From contig JAUMUB010000016.1 of assembly GCA_030530905.1 (NCBI GenBank), positions 1 through 15,175 of the forward strand: 15,175 nucleotides of DNA. Direction: 5' to 3'. The notes beneath the pieces were generated by a model. That model was not told the origin of the DNA. It saw nothing but the letters and a program-made list of their open reading frames with translations, and ran no database searches. The position numbers were made by a program, and so were the translations under genes. How positions within the stretch are numbered: position 1 is the first letter of the stretch; each line of letters begins with the position of its first letter. Shown here piece after piece: positions 1 to 12,300 of the stretch. This DNA comes from Bifidobacteriaceae bacterium (GTDB taxonomy: Bacteria; Actinomycetota; Actinomycetes; Actinomycetales; Bifidobacteriaceae).

Positions 1-372
1 CAAAAGTCTGGGGAAAACGCCTTAGCCACTGGTGTGCTGGTTAATTTGGCAGCGAATACAAACACAACTAACCCTGAAACTGTTTTGGGATGGAAATATA
101 GCGTTATTGGCTCAATTGTCACTTTGACTGATTATACAGGTGATAAGGCTACTGTCGTTATCCCTACTGCAACTGATTTCACTAACGCGGGGGTATCTTC
201 AGTTACTTCAGTTAATATCTCTGAAGCATTAATGCATACTGTGGTAAAAAACGGAGCAGTATCAATTTCTATTTCAACTACAAATACAAACGAAAAGGTA
301 ACGGCAATTGATGCTAATTGGTATAATGCTTTTGCTTTAGATGGAGTTCAAGAAAATACTACATTAACAACC
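1..372 (+). other. Cassette 1 head domain (5' end cut by the window)
   Basis: Residues 1-124. The order is 'GWKYSV', then 'LTDYTGDKATVVIP' near residues 42-55, then a 'LMHTVVKNGAVSISI' stretch at 77-91, then 'ANWYNAFA' and 'VDLNRLDT', which leads straight into the first leucine-rich repeat. The 'YxGxxxxVVIP' strand recalls the opening strand of BspA-like leucine-rich proteins, so this is read as an N-terminal cap for the array. Alignment with the other three heads suggests that its first residues lie upstream of the window. Confidence 0.7.
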
Positions 373-3300
373 GTTGATTTAAATAGATTAGATACAAGAA
401 ATATAACAAACATGTCCTTCATGTTTGGATATGATGTAGCTCTGACTACATTAAACATTTCTTCATGGAATACCGAAAATGTAACTGATATGCATAATAT
501 GTTCTCAAGAACAAACAGCTTAAAGAATGTAGATTTATCTGGTTGGAATACAGGGAACGTAACTAATATGTCAGCTATGTTTAGCAATGCGTCAGCGCTG
601 ACATCCTTGGATTTATCTAAGTGGGACACTGGAAAAGTTACTACTATGGACAACATGTTCTATAACGCATCATCACTGACATCTTTGAGTGTGTCTAATT
701 GGAACACTGGTAAGGTTACAACCATGTACGACATGTTCTGGGGAGCAGCAGCGCTGACATCCTTGAATTTATCTAAGTGGGACACTGGCAGCGTAACCGA
801 TATGGGTAGTATGTTTTCTTTCGCGACATCACTGACATCCCTTGATGTGTCTGGATGGAACACGGCTAATGTGACTAGTATGTCACAAATGTTCTATTAT
901 GCTTCATCACTGACAACTTTGAACACTTCTAGTTGGAGAACCAGTAGTGTAACCAATATGTCCCGGATGTTTAGTGGAACGAAATCATTGACATCCCTTG
1001 ATGTATCTGGATGGAACACAGTTAATGTGACTAATATGTCTGAAATGTTCAGTGGTGCTTCGGCGCTGACAACTTTGAACACTTCTAATTGGAACACCCG
1101 TAATGTTACTAACATGTCAGGTATGTTCCAAAATGCCACTTCTTTAAGCGATATTTTCGTTAAAGATTGGAATACCTTTAGTGTAACTGACATGAGTCAC
1201 ATGTTTGATACTGCCAGGTCCCTCACCACTTTAGATGTATCGAATTGGTACACTGGTAATGTTACTAGAATGGACTACATGTTTTTTGGAGCAAGTGCAT
1301 TAACCAGTTTAAATGTATCTAATTGGAATACCGTTAATGTTACCAACATGGAAGAAATGTTTAAAGGTGCTTCTTCATTAATGTCTCTTGATGTTTCTAA
1401 ATGGCTAGTTAACAACGTGACTGATATGTACTATATGTTTGGTTATACCAAGTCGTTGAAGTTCCTGGATTTACGGAGTTGGGACAATAGTAAGGCAACT
1501 AATGGTCAAAGTGGCTTTTTCTTAGATGGCTCTGGTGTTCAAACAGTATTTGCAAATGGAACTCAATTCAATCCAAGTATGCTAAATGTTACATCATCAC
1601 CAGTTTTGGTTATTGTTGATACTGACACTCAAAAATCGGGAATCAGCGGTAGTTACTCAGATGTATCCGCAACTGTTAATAATGTGAAGGACGTTTCATC
1701 AATCTCTACACCACAATTACTGACCACTGGTGAATACAGTGCTCAAGTGACAAGTGACAAGAAAGCGGTTGATGATTATCTTAAAAACAATCAAAACGGA
1801 CCAGTATACGGATTAATCCAAAAGTACTACACCAAATTTGGCCTTGATAGTGTTAGCTCAACAATCGACTTCACTTCAAACATTGGTCCTAATGTTCAAG
1901 CATTGCATGTCCTTGCAGAACTTACTAAGCTGACACTTTCAAGCGATGGTCACTCTCTTATTTCTATTAACCCAGCTCAAGATTACGATACTCCTCAACA
2001 ATTTATTACTGGAACTTTCGAAGGGGTACCATCAAGCATTGACTGGACTTACAGTGTAAATAGCAACGGGGACGTTACTCTTAATTCATACATTGGAACA
2101 AGCACGGATGTAGTAATCCCTGTAGCAGATGATTTTACGAATGTATGGACTAAGGGTGTTACACACTCATCCAGAGTTTACGTATCATCAGCTGTAATGA
2201 AGCAACTGGTTAAGAATGGTGCTACGTCAATTGTTGTCTCAGACACTAATGACAAAGAATTTGTAACTGCTTCTGATGCTGATTGGTCTAATGCATTTGC
2301 GGGCAGCACTACTTTAACTAAGGCTGATTTGAACAGACTTGATACAGCTAATGTAACTAATATGTCAAGTATGTTTAATGGTGATACTGCGTTAGTTACC
2401 GCTAATGTTTCTAATTGGAACACTAAGGGCGTTACTAACATGACTACAATGTTCCAAGGTACTAGTGCGCTTAAGAATTTAGATTTATCTGGTTGGGATA
2501 CATCTAGTCTTACAGATTTGACGGCAATTGCGATGTTTGATGGATCTGGTATTACAACATTGAATCTGAATGGATCAAAAGTTAAGTTGCCTGTAATTGC
2601 TGTTTCTAACCTTTATTTAGGAAACAGAACTATCTTGGTTGTTGTAGCCGATGCGACTGAAAAATCTAAGTTTAACGGATTTAGTGATTTATCTGCATAC
2701 ATTGTTGGAGCAGGAACTGATTCCGTTAAGACTCCTCGTATTTTGACGGGTGAAGAATACACTAACCAAGTTAAAGCTGATTTAGCAACAGTTCAAAGCT
2801 ACCTTAGCAACAAGACGAATGGTGGATACGAATTATTCAACGATTACTACACCAAATTCGGTCTTGACTCAACTCCAACTGTTGCTGACAACTCAGACTT
2901 CGGACCTAAGGCACAAGCTCTGCACACAATTGCTGAATTAACAAAGGTTAAGGGTACTGATGGTTCTCCAATCAGCTTCTTTGAACCAAGTGCAGACTAT
3001 ACTGCTCCAGCTCAAGTTGTCACTGGGACTTACACCGCCCGTGCTACGGTTATGGACTGGACGTACAATATCAACGATCTTCACCAGATTATCCTTAAGT
3101 CATACATCGGTACTAACAAGGATGTTGTTATTCCAACTGCCTCTGACTTTACTTCAAGAAACATTCCAGGTGCATTAGATAACGCCGAAGTTCAAATCGA
3201 TGCAAAGGTTATGAAGAGCGTTATTGATAACGGTGCAACTAGCATTTCCTTCTCAGACACTGCATCAAACGAAACAGTTAAGGCAACAGGATTTGACTGG

Positions 3301-6300
3301 ACTGGTGCAATGTCTGACAGTGAATCACTTGCAAGTGTTGACCTCGAAAGACTTGATACTTCAGAAGTTGTAAATATCTCAAACCTCTTCAAGGGTGACG
3401 TAAACCTGAAGACAGCTAACGTCTCTGGTTGGGATACTCACTCTATCTTCAATATGAGCGGAGCATTCATGAACACTGGTTTGACTAGTGTTGATGTTGC
3501 AAAGTGGAACACATCCGCTGTTGAAGACATGAGCAACATGTTCAGTGGTAGTCAAATCAGCGAATTTAACCTCTCAAGTTGGACTACTACTGGTGTTACT
3601 GACATGAGCAACATGTTCTCAGATAACGCTGCATTTACAAGTCTCGACCTGTCAAGCTGGAACACCCAAAATGTAACATCTATGGCGGGGATGTTCAGTG
3701 GAGATACTGCGTTGAAGACTTTGAACACGACTGGTTGGAACACCGGTAAGGTTACTAACATGTCGGGTATGTTCTACCAAGCTAGTGCATTAACCGACCT
3801 CGATATTGCTAACTGGGATGTATCAAGCCTTACTAATATTGAAATGATGTTCGAAGGTGCAAGTTCTATTACCAGTCTCGATTTATCAGCTTGGAAGACT
3901 GACAAATTGACTGACATGATGGAAGCCTTTAATGGAATGACATCACTTCAAAGCCTGAATGTGTCTACTTGGAACACCTCAAATGTTACCGGCTTGATGG
4001 GGGTATTTGATGGTACCAAGTCATTGAAGTCCTTAGACCTTTCTAATTGGGATACTTCAAATGTTCAAGGTACGAACAACATGTTTGCAAACTCCGGCTT
4101 GGAAACTATCAACATTTCTGGTAACAAGTTTGTACTGCCATCCGACATCACTCGTGTAAGTGGCATGTTCGACGGTACTTCACCAGTTCTGGTTGTTGTT
4201 AAGGACGCTACTGAAAAGGCCAAGATCAGCAGCCAATTAACTGATTTGACTGCTAAGATCAACGGTATTGGTAGTGTTATTACTTACAAGGTAAACACTC
4301 CACAACTGCTGACTGCGGACGAATACCAAAACCAAGTTAAGAACGATAAGGCTAAGGTAAATGCAATCGTAGCTAACAAGAACCATACATTCTATGAATT
4401 TGCTAACAAGTACTACACCCAATTAGGATTAGATAGTACTGCCGATACTGCTGATAGCACTGACTTCGGTCCAAAAGCCCAAGCATTGCACACTTTGGCA
4501 GGCCTTTTGAGCAACTACGTATGGAATAGTGCCGACACTGGTAACTACCTTAAGGACTACACTATTACTACTGATGACTCTACTCCTAAGGCTTTTGCTA
4601 CCGGTACTTTCAGAGGTACGATTGGTAACATTGGCTGGACTTGGGCCAAATCATCCGATGGTAATGTTTCTCTTGCTAACACAGTTGGAGATAGTGCCAA
4701 TATTGTAATTCCAACTATTAGTGACTTTGTAAATAAAGGTATTGTTTACAGACCTGGAATTACCGGTGGGGATTACTTGCCGATTACCAAGAACAATTCT
4801 GTTTACATTAACGCTAGTGTTATGAAGAACTTAGCTTCAAAGGCAACTTCTATCACAATTTCTGATGTTGATCCTAATGAAAAGGTGATTGCTAACAGAT
4901 GGGACAATTGGCGTGCAACATTTGGTAGTGATGGTACTGAAGATCAAGCTAAAGCGTTTACTTTGCCTTTGAAAGTCCTTGATCTTAGAAAATTAGACAC
5001 ATCAGGAATTACTGATATGGCTCAAATGTTCCGTGGGTTAACTCTCGATAGCCTTGACCTTTCAACATGGAATACTGACAATGTGACTAACTTCAACAAC
5101 ATGTTTGAATTCTCTCACATTAAGTCAATGAACCTTGATGGCTTGATTACTAAGAATGCAACGAAAATCACTTCAATGTTCCGGAATGCAACAGATCTTA
5201 AGACTCTAACTGTTAAGGATTGGGATCTCTCTGGAATTACCAATCTTGCAGGACTTTTCCAAGGTGACACAGCAATTGAATCACTTGACCTCTCAACTTG
5301 GAACACTTCAAATGCAACTGCGATGAACCACATGTTTGCCAATGATACTGCATTGACTTCCCTTAACCTGGGTGGATCATTTGATACTTCAAAGGTTACT
5401 AACATGACTGCCATGTTCCAAAACTTGACTAATTTGAAGTCATTGGATCTTGCCAACTTTGATACTAACCAAGTAACCAACATGACTAACATGTTCGCTG
5501 GTTCAAACGCATTGAACACTCTGAATATCTCAGGTGATAAGTTTGTAATTGGTAATAATGTTACAGTCGACAAGATGTTTGCCTACAGAAAGTCAAACAA
5601 TCCAATTCTTATTGTTACTAAGGATGATACGGCTAAGAACCAAATTCTTTCTAACGCAGACAACAAGGCATCACTTAATGATCTGAGCTTTACTGTTAAC
5701 GGTAATACCCAAAACACTGCCCAAATCATGACTAAGGCAGATTACACTAAGCAAGTTACTGATGATCTTGCCACTGTTAATAAGGTAGCAAGTGCTGATG
5801 GTGATCTTAACTACGGTCTTATTGACACATACAACGCTAACCAAGCATTGACTGGTGTTCCTGCTGACCCAGATACCACTAACTTCGGTCCAAATGCACA
5901 AGCTCTCCACGCGGTTGCTACTGCATTGAAGAACAACCCAGAAGCTGGTACCACGATAAGCAGCTCTCCTGCAGCAAATCCATTGCTCATGATGTTTGTT
6001 GCTACTAATGCAACACCAACTCAACGATACACAGGTGTGATTGTTCCTGATAAGGATTACAGTCTTAGTGAATTAGCTACTGGTTCATTTACTTCATTGA
6101 TTTCAACTGATCAATCCTACAAGTACAATGACAGTGTTGCTACTCCAGCTAACGACAAGAGCATCATTACTAACCTTCCAGATGCCTACACTGTAAATGG
6201 TTGGAAGGACGGTAGTGCACCAACAACTGATAGCACCACTGATGGCAGCTCACGGACTGCATACCTTTCTATCACCACTGGTAACAAGACCTTCTACGTT

Positions 6301-9300
6301 CCTGTTGTATACACTGTTCAATCAACAAATGAAAAGAACAGCGTCACTACTACAGACAATGTTATCTACACTGTTGGTGAAACTCCAAAGGTTGACGACT
6401 TCGTAAAGAACTTGAACAGCGATGCTCAAATTACTACTAACTCATTCGACGGTATGTCTGCTACTACTGACGTTACTTCAGGCTCAGGTAACATCGTCGT
6501 TACATTCGGTGATGGCTCTACTAAGACATACACACCTAAGTACTTGGTAGTAAAGGCAAACACTGATGTAGCTGCAGAAACTGTCGGAACAGATATTGAC
6601 GTTAATAAGTACGTTTCTGTTCCTGCTGCCCCTGTCGACGGCACTATTATTAAGGTTGCTTGGAAGGATGGTCATGCACCTGATAAGACCAAGATGTCTG
6701 ATGACCCTCAATCAGCAGTCGCAACGGTAACTTGGCTTTCTGCTGACGGAGCAACTGTGCTTGGTACCAAGGACCTTGACGTTCAAGTTACCGTTCAAGG
6801 CACTATGGCTGACAAGTACGGCGAAAACATTACCGTTAACAGCCAAACATACAAGTACAAGGCTACTGTTTCTGCAATTCAAAACAGTGACCTTAACGCC
6901 TCAGATGATGCCAAGAGTGCTATCAAGTCTATTGACTGGTCTGGAGCTCAACCTGACACGTCTGTAGCCGGTGGTAATGGAACTGCTAAGGTTAAGATCA
7001 CTTTCAACGATGACTCAACTGTTGAAAAGGATGTTCCATATACTGTTGGAAACTCAACTAAGGCTGACGTTTCATCATACGGAATCAATGCTAGCGATGC
7101 GGTTTACGATCTTCGTCAACAAATCGACTTGGATCAAGAAATGAAAGATCGTTTGTCTAACGTTCCTAACGATGCCACTGTAACTTGGTCTAGAACGCCT
7201 GATACTTCACAAGTTGGTAAGTTCAAGGGCGGATTTACTATCAAGCTTGGTGACGGTTCAACTATCACTAGAAGTTTCAGTTACACTGTTCGTTCAACTA
7301 AGGACAGCAACAACGTATACGGTAAGACTCCTGTATTCAAGGTAGGCGACGAACTTTCTGTTGACTCACTCTTTGGTGTTAACCCAAGTGATACATCAGT
7401 AGTAACTTCTGAACTTGGTGACACTAACACTGTTGGTGAACACACAGCAAAGGTAACCGTTAAGTTTGGTGATGACTCAACTAAGGAATTCACCACTACT
7501 TACCTTGTGACTAAGGCTAAGGATTCAGTTCCGGTTGCACGTCCAACTGACACTGTTGACGCTGCAAATTACGTAGATCTTCCTCAACTTTCTGATGGTA
7601 CTAAGGTATCTGCAAGCTGGCTTGTTGCACCTACAATGAAGTCTTCTGCAGATCCACAAAGCTTGAAGGTAGTTGTAACTTGGAACGATGCTAATGGTAA
7701 CTACCTCGGTTCAGCAACTGTTCCTGTTTCTGTTTACGTAATGGACATGGCAACTCAATACGGCCCTAACATTACTGCAAACGAAAAGACTTACGACTAC
7801 AAGGAAGCTAACCCAACTGTTGACAAGTCTGACCTGAATATTACTGATGCAGTTAAGGAAGAAGCTCTTAAGAACATTGCTAGCGTTCAATGGACTGACG
7901 ATTCTCAAAAGCCAGATACTTCAGTTCCAGGCAAGAAGTCTACTACTGGTATCAAGGTAACATTTACTGATGGTTCAGTTCTTCCATTGACTCTTAGTTA
8001 CAATGTTGGACCATCAAAGGCATCAGACATCGATAACTACAACATCAATGTAACTGACGCTACTTACAACCAAAAGCAAAGTATTAATGACGATACTGAT
8101 GCTCAAGCTCGTGTATCTAACTTGCCATCAGATGCTACAGTTGCATGGAAGAACAAGCCATCAACTGATACTGTTGGTACTTTCGAAGGTTCAGTTACTA
8201 TCACATTTGGTGACAAGAACTCAGTAGAAAAGACTTTCCACTACACTGTTCAATCTGATAAGGGCACTAGTGACATCCACACTACTGATGCACGTGTTTA
8301 CGTTCTCGGTGACACAATTAGTCAAGATGATTTCATCACTGGTATCCCAACTGATGCTCAAGTAACTGACGATCTTCAAGACACTAATAGCCTCGGTGAA
8401 CGTGTCGCTCGTGTAAACGTAACGTTCGGTAACGGTACTAAGAAGAACTACACATTCAAGTTCCTTGTTGTGCAACCAACTAAGGATGTTGCTCCAGTAC
8501 GTCCAAGCTCAGAAGGCGACATTAAGGCTTCAGATTACGTTGAAGCCGGTGCTAAGGTAGATGATTCTCAAGTTGACTACACTTGGGAAAAGGCTCCTGT
8601 GAAGTCACAATCTTCAATGAATCCACAAGATGCTTCAGTACTTGTAACTTACAAGGATACTGATGGCTCTACTTTGGCTACTAAGGTTGTTCCAGTTAAG
8701 GTTCTCGTTGTTACTGAAGCTGACCAATATGGCCCAAGCATCTCAGTAAACAAGAAGAACTACGACTACAAGCAATCTGACACTTCAATTAAGACTACAG
8801 ACCTTACTGCTACTGGTGATGACAAGGACGCTGCATTAGCTGCAGTTGATTCATTGTCATGGCCAGCAGAAGGTACTCAACCAAACACTAACCAAGCTCA
8901 ATCAGAAGGTTCATCACAAGTACAAATCACGTTCAAGGATGGTAGTACCACTGTTAAGAACTTCGATTACACAGTTGGTAAGTCAACTTCTACCAAGTCA
9001 TCTGACTACGGTGTTGAAACCACTCCAGGTGTATACACTCTTAACCAAGACTTAGATGATACTGATGCAGCTGCTCGTGTAAGCAACTTGCCAAACGATG
9101 CATCTGTTGTTTGGTCACAAAAGCCAAACACTTCTACTACTGGTACTCGTGATGCTCAAGTGAAGATCACATACGGTGACGGAACTTCTGAATACAAGGA
9201 TGTTAAGTACACTGTTAAGTCATCCAAGACTGCAAATGACCTTACTGTAAACGACCACTTAATCTTTACTCAAGGTCAAGCAACATCTAAGGACGACTTC

Positions 9301-12300
9301 TTCGATGGTGCATCAGACGACATCACGTTCACTAATGATTCCGTTGATACGCAAACTGTTGGTGAACACACTGCTACTATCCACGCTAAGTTCGGTGATG
9401 ATAGTGAAGCGGACTACACTGTTAAGTACCTTGTTGTGAAGGCTAAGGAAAATGTTGACCCAGCACTTAAGGGTTCAACTATTGCTGCTTCCGATTACGT
9501 TGACGTACAAACACCTACTGACGGTAAGGTTGCCGTAACTTGGAAGACTGGCAGTGAACCTGACTCTTCAGTTTCATCAGCTGATCCACAACACGTAACT
9601 GCTGTTGTAACTTGGACTGATGACAACGGCACAGTTTGGTCAACTAAGGAAGTACCAGTTAACGTAGTAGTTAAGTCAATTGCTGATCTTTACGGTGATC
9701 AAATCACTGTTAACGACAAGCAATACGCTTACAAGGAAGCTAACCCAGGTATTCAATCAACTGACTTGAACGCCGATCAAAAGGTTAAGGATGCATTCCA
9801 AAGCTTCGAATGGGTAACTACTCCAGATACTTCTGTTCCAGGCAAGTCTGATACTACTCAAGTGAAGATTACCTTCAAGGACGGAAGCTCTGTACAAAAG
9901 GATGTTAAGTACACTGTTGGTCATTCTAACGTTACTGATGCTGACAGTTACAACATTTCTACTACTAAGGGTGACTACCTGTACAAGCAAACTCTTCCTG
10001 AAGATGAAGCTAAGAACCGTCTTGTAAACCTTCCATCGGATGCCAAGGCTGAATGGAAAGTTGCACCAGATACCACTCAACTTGGTGACGGTACTGCAAC
10101 AGTTAAGATCACGTTTGCTGACGGTAACTCAATTGAAAAGACTGTTGAATACACTGTTAAGTCCACTAAGGACAACAATGATGTTCAATTCACTAGCCAC
10201 CAAATCTTCACTGTTGGTGAACCTCTTACTCAAGACAAGTTCATCACGAACATCCCATCAGATGCTAAGGTAACTAGTGAAGACCTCGGTAGCACTGATT
10301 CTATTGGTGACCGTGTTGCTAACATCACTGTTCAATTCGGTGACGGACACAAGAAGAACTACCAAGCTCTCTACATGACTGTTAAGGTTAACGACAACGT
10401 ATCAGCTGTTCGTCCAAACACTACTGCAGACCCTGCTAACTACGTAACTGTTCAATCACACGGTGACGGTAGCACTTCTACTGTAACTTGGTCTAAGGAA
10501 CCTGACCTTACTACTTCTTCAGCTGAAGCTAAGGATGCAACTGTACACGTAACGTGGACTGATGCATCTGGTAAGCAATTAGCTAGTCGTGACATTAACG
10601 TTAAGGTATCTGTCCTTTCTGAAGCTGACCAATACGGTGACAGCATCTCAGTAAATGACAAGAAGTACGACTACAAGGCTACTGACACTGACGTTAAGAA
10701 GAACGATCTTAGCGCAACTGGTACTGATGAAAATGATGCATTATCTGCTGTTAAGTCTGTTGACTGGGCAGAAGGTGCTACTAAGCCAGATACTAGTGTT
10801 GCAAACAGTCAAGGTACTTCAAAGGTTAAGATCACATTTAACGATGGTAGTTCTGTAGAAAAGACATTTAACTACACTGTTGGTGCATCTACTGCTGATA
10901 AGTCTGATAGCTACGGCGTTTCAACTACTGCAGGTGAATACAAGCTTAACCAATCACTGACTAACCAAGATGCTAAGGCTCGTGTAACCAACTTGCCAAA
11001 CGACGCAACTGTTGAATGGTCTGAACAACCAAATACTGCTGAAGTTGGCGAAGGTACTGCAACAGTCAAGATTACTTACGGTGATGGAACCGTTCAATAC
11101 AAGAATGTTCCTTACACTGTTAAGTCATCAAACACTGCTAACAATGTACAAACCACTGGCAACGTGATCTACACTGTTGGTCAAACTGGTTCTAAGGATG
11201 ACTTCTTGAAGAACATCCCTAGTGATGCAACTGTAAGTGGTGATACTTTCGACACTGCAAATGTTGGCGAAGGTAATGCTACTATCCGTGTTGTATTTGG
11301 TGATAAGACTTCAACTGATTACCCAGTTAAGTTCCTTGTTGTTCAAGCTAAGACCGCTGATGCAGTTCGTCCTGGTACTGATATCAAGGCTTCTGATTAC
11401 GTCAATGTTCCAGAAACTACCGACGAATCTACTTTAGAAGTAACTTGGAAGACTGCTCCAAACAACCAAGTTTCATCAACTACTGCACAAACAGCCACTG
11501 CTCTTGTAACTTGGAAGGACAAGGACGGCAAGACCTTAGCTACTAAGGATGTTGACGTTCAAGTATTAGTTGTTTCAGAAGCTGACCAATACGGTGCAAA
11601 TGTTTCTGTAAACGACAAAACTTACGATTACAAGCAAACTGTTTCTAACCTTGACAAGACAGCTCTTACTGCTGAAGACAATATCAAGGCTGCTGTAACT
11701 TCAATTGATTGGGTTGGCAACAAGCCAGATACTTCAGTTCCAGGTAACACAGGAACTGCTAAGGTTAAGATCAACTTCAACGATGGCAGCTCTGTAGAAA
11801 AGGATGTTAAGTACACTGTTGGCCAATCAACGGCTTCTAAGGCAGATACTTACGACATTTCTACTACCAAGGGTGTCTACACTTACGGCCAAGACTTAAC
11901 GAATGAAGACGCCAAGGCTCGTGTAGAAAACCTCCCATCTGATGTTAAGAGTGTTGAATGGGTAACTAAGCCAAACACTAACCAAATCGGTGACGGTACT
12001 ACTCAAGTTAAGATTACGTTCGGTGACGGTACTTCAATTACCAAGGACGTAGATTACACTGTTCAATCTACTCGTGATCACAATGACGTTAGGGTTGCCA
12101 GTCACAGCATCTTCACTGTTGGCGAAGAACTTACTACTGACAAGTTCATCTCTAACTTGCCATCAGATGCTCAAATCGTTAGATCATCTCTTGGTGACAC
12201 TGATTCAACTGGTGATCGTGTTGCAAACATCACTGTTAAGTTCGGTGACGGACACAACAAGTTTTACCAAGCAAACTACATGGTTGTTGAAGCTAAGTCT

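Larger units (their letters stand above)
1..5937 (+). repeat. Four-copy head / leucine-rich array / tail cassette region
   Basis: Four homologous cassettes follow one another at about 1-1935, 1936-2952, 2953-4509 and 4510-5937. Each begins with a head holding a 'W(T/K)YSV'-like strand, a 'VVIP' motif, a 'VMKxLxxxGATSI' segment and 'RLDT'. Each continues with DUF285-type repeats and closes with a tail containing 'VLVVVxDATEK', 'EYxxQVK', 'YYTKFGLDS' and 'FGPxAQALH'. Heads and tails keep nearly constant length (about 125-155 and 110-116 residues) while the leucine-rich part varies from about 3 to 14 repeats. That points to duplication of the whole cassette followed by independent gain or loss of inner repeats. 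Cassette 4 is the most divergent at its tail, where 'YYTKFGLDS' is replaced by an unrelated stretch but 'FGPNAQALH' remains. Boundaries are placed by eye and may be off by several residues. Confidence 0.85.

Noticed and set aside
595..1140. CRISPR-like regular repetition at 78 bp
   Set aside because: The repeats translate in frame into a canonical 26-residue protein repeat, with no short palindromic repeat or unique spacers. It is coding repetition.
348..1193. Minus-strand open frames with repeated 'LVTLxVFQ' peptides (also at 2178-2441, 3552-3761 and 5115-5573)
   Set aside because: They are the reverse complement of the in-register 78-bp leucine-rich repeats, which keeps an antisense frame open. 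They have no coherent ribosome binding sites, overlap the continuous plus-strand frame completely and show no protein family.
1501..1596. Possible frameshift where the regular 26-residue register stops
   Set aside because: The frame continues cleanly into tail 1, which aligns with the other three tails, so the irregular stretch is a decayed cap repeat.
5938..6030. Possible gene boundary or transmembrane segment between the two repeat regions
   Set aside because: The reading frame passes through without a stop or a ribosome binding site, and the hydrophobic patch is only about eight residues long, too short to span a membrane.
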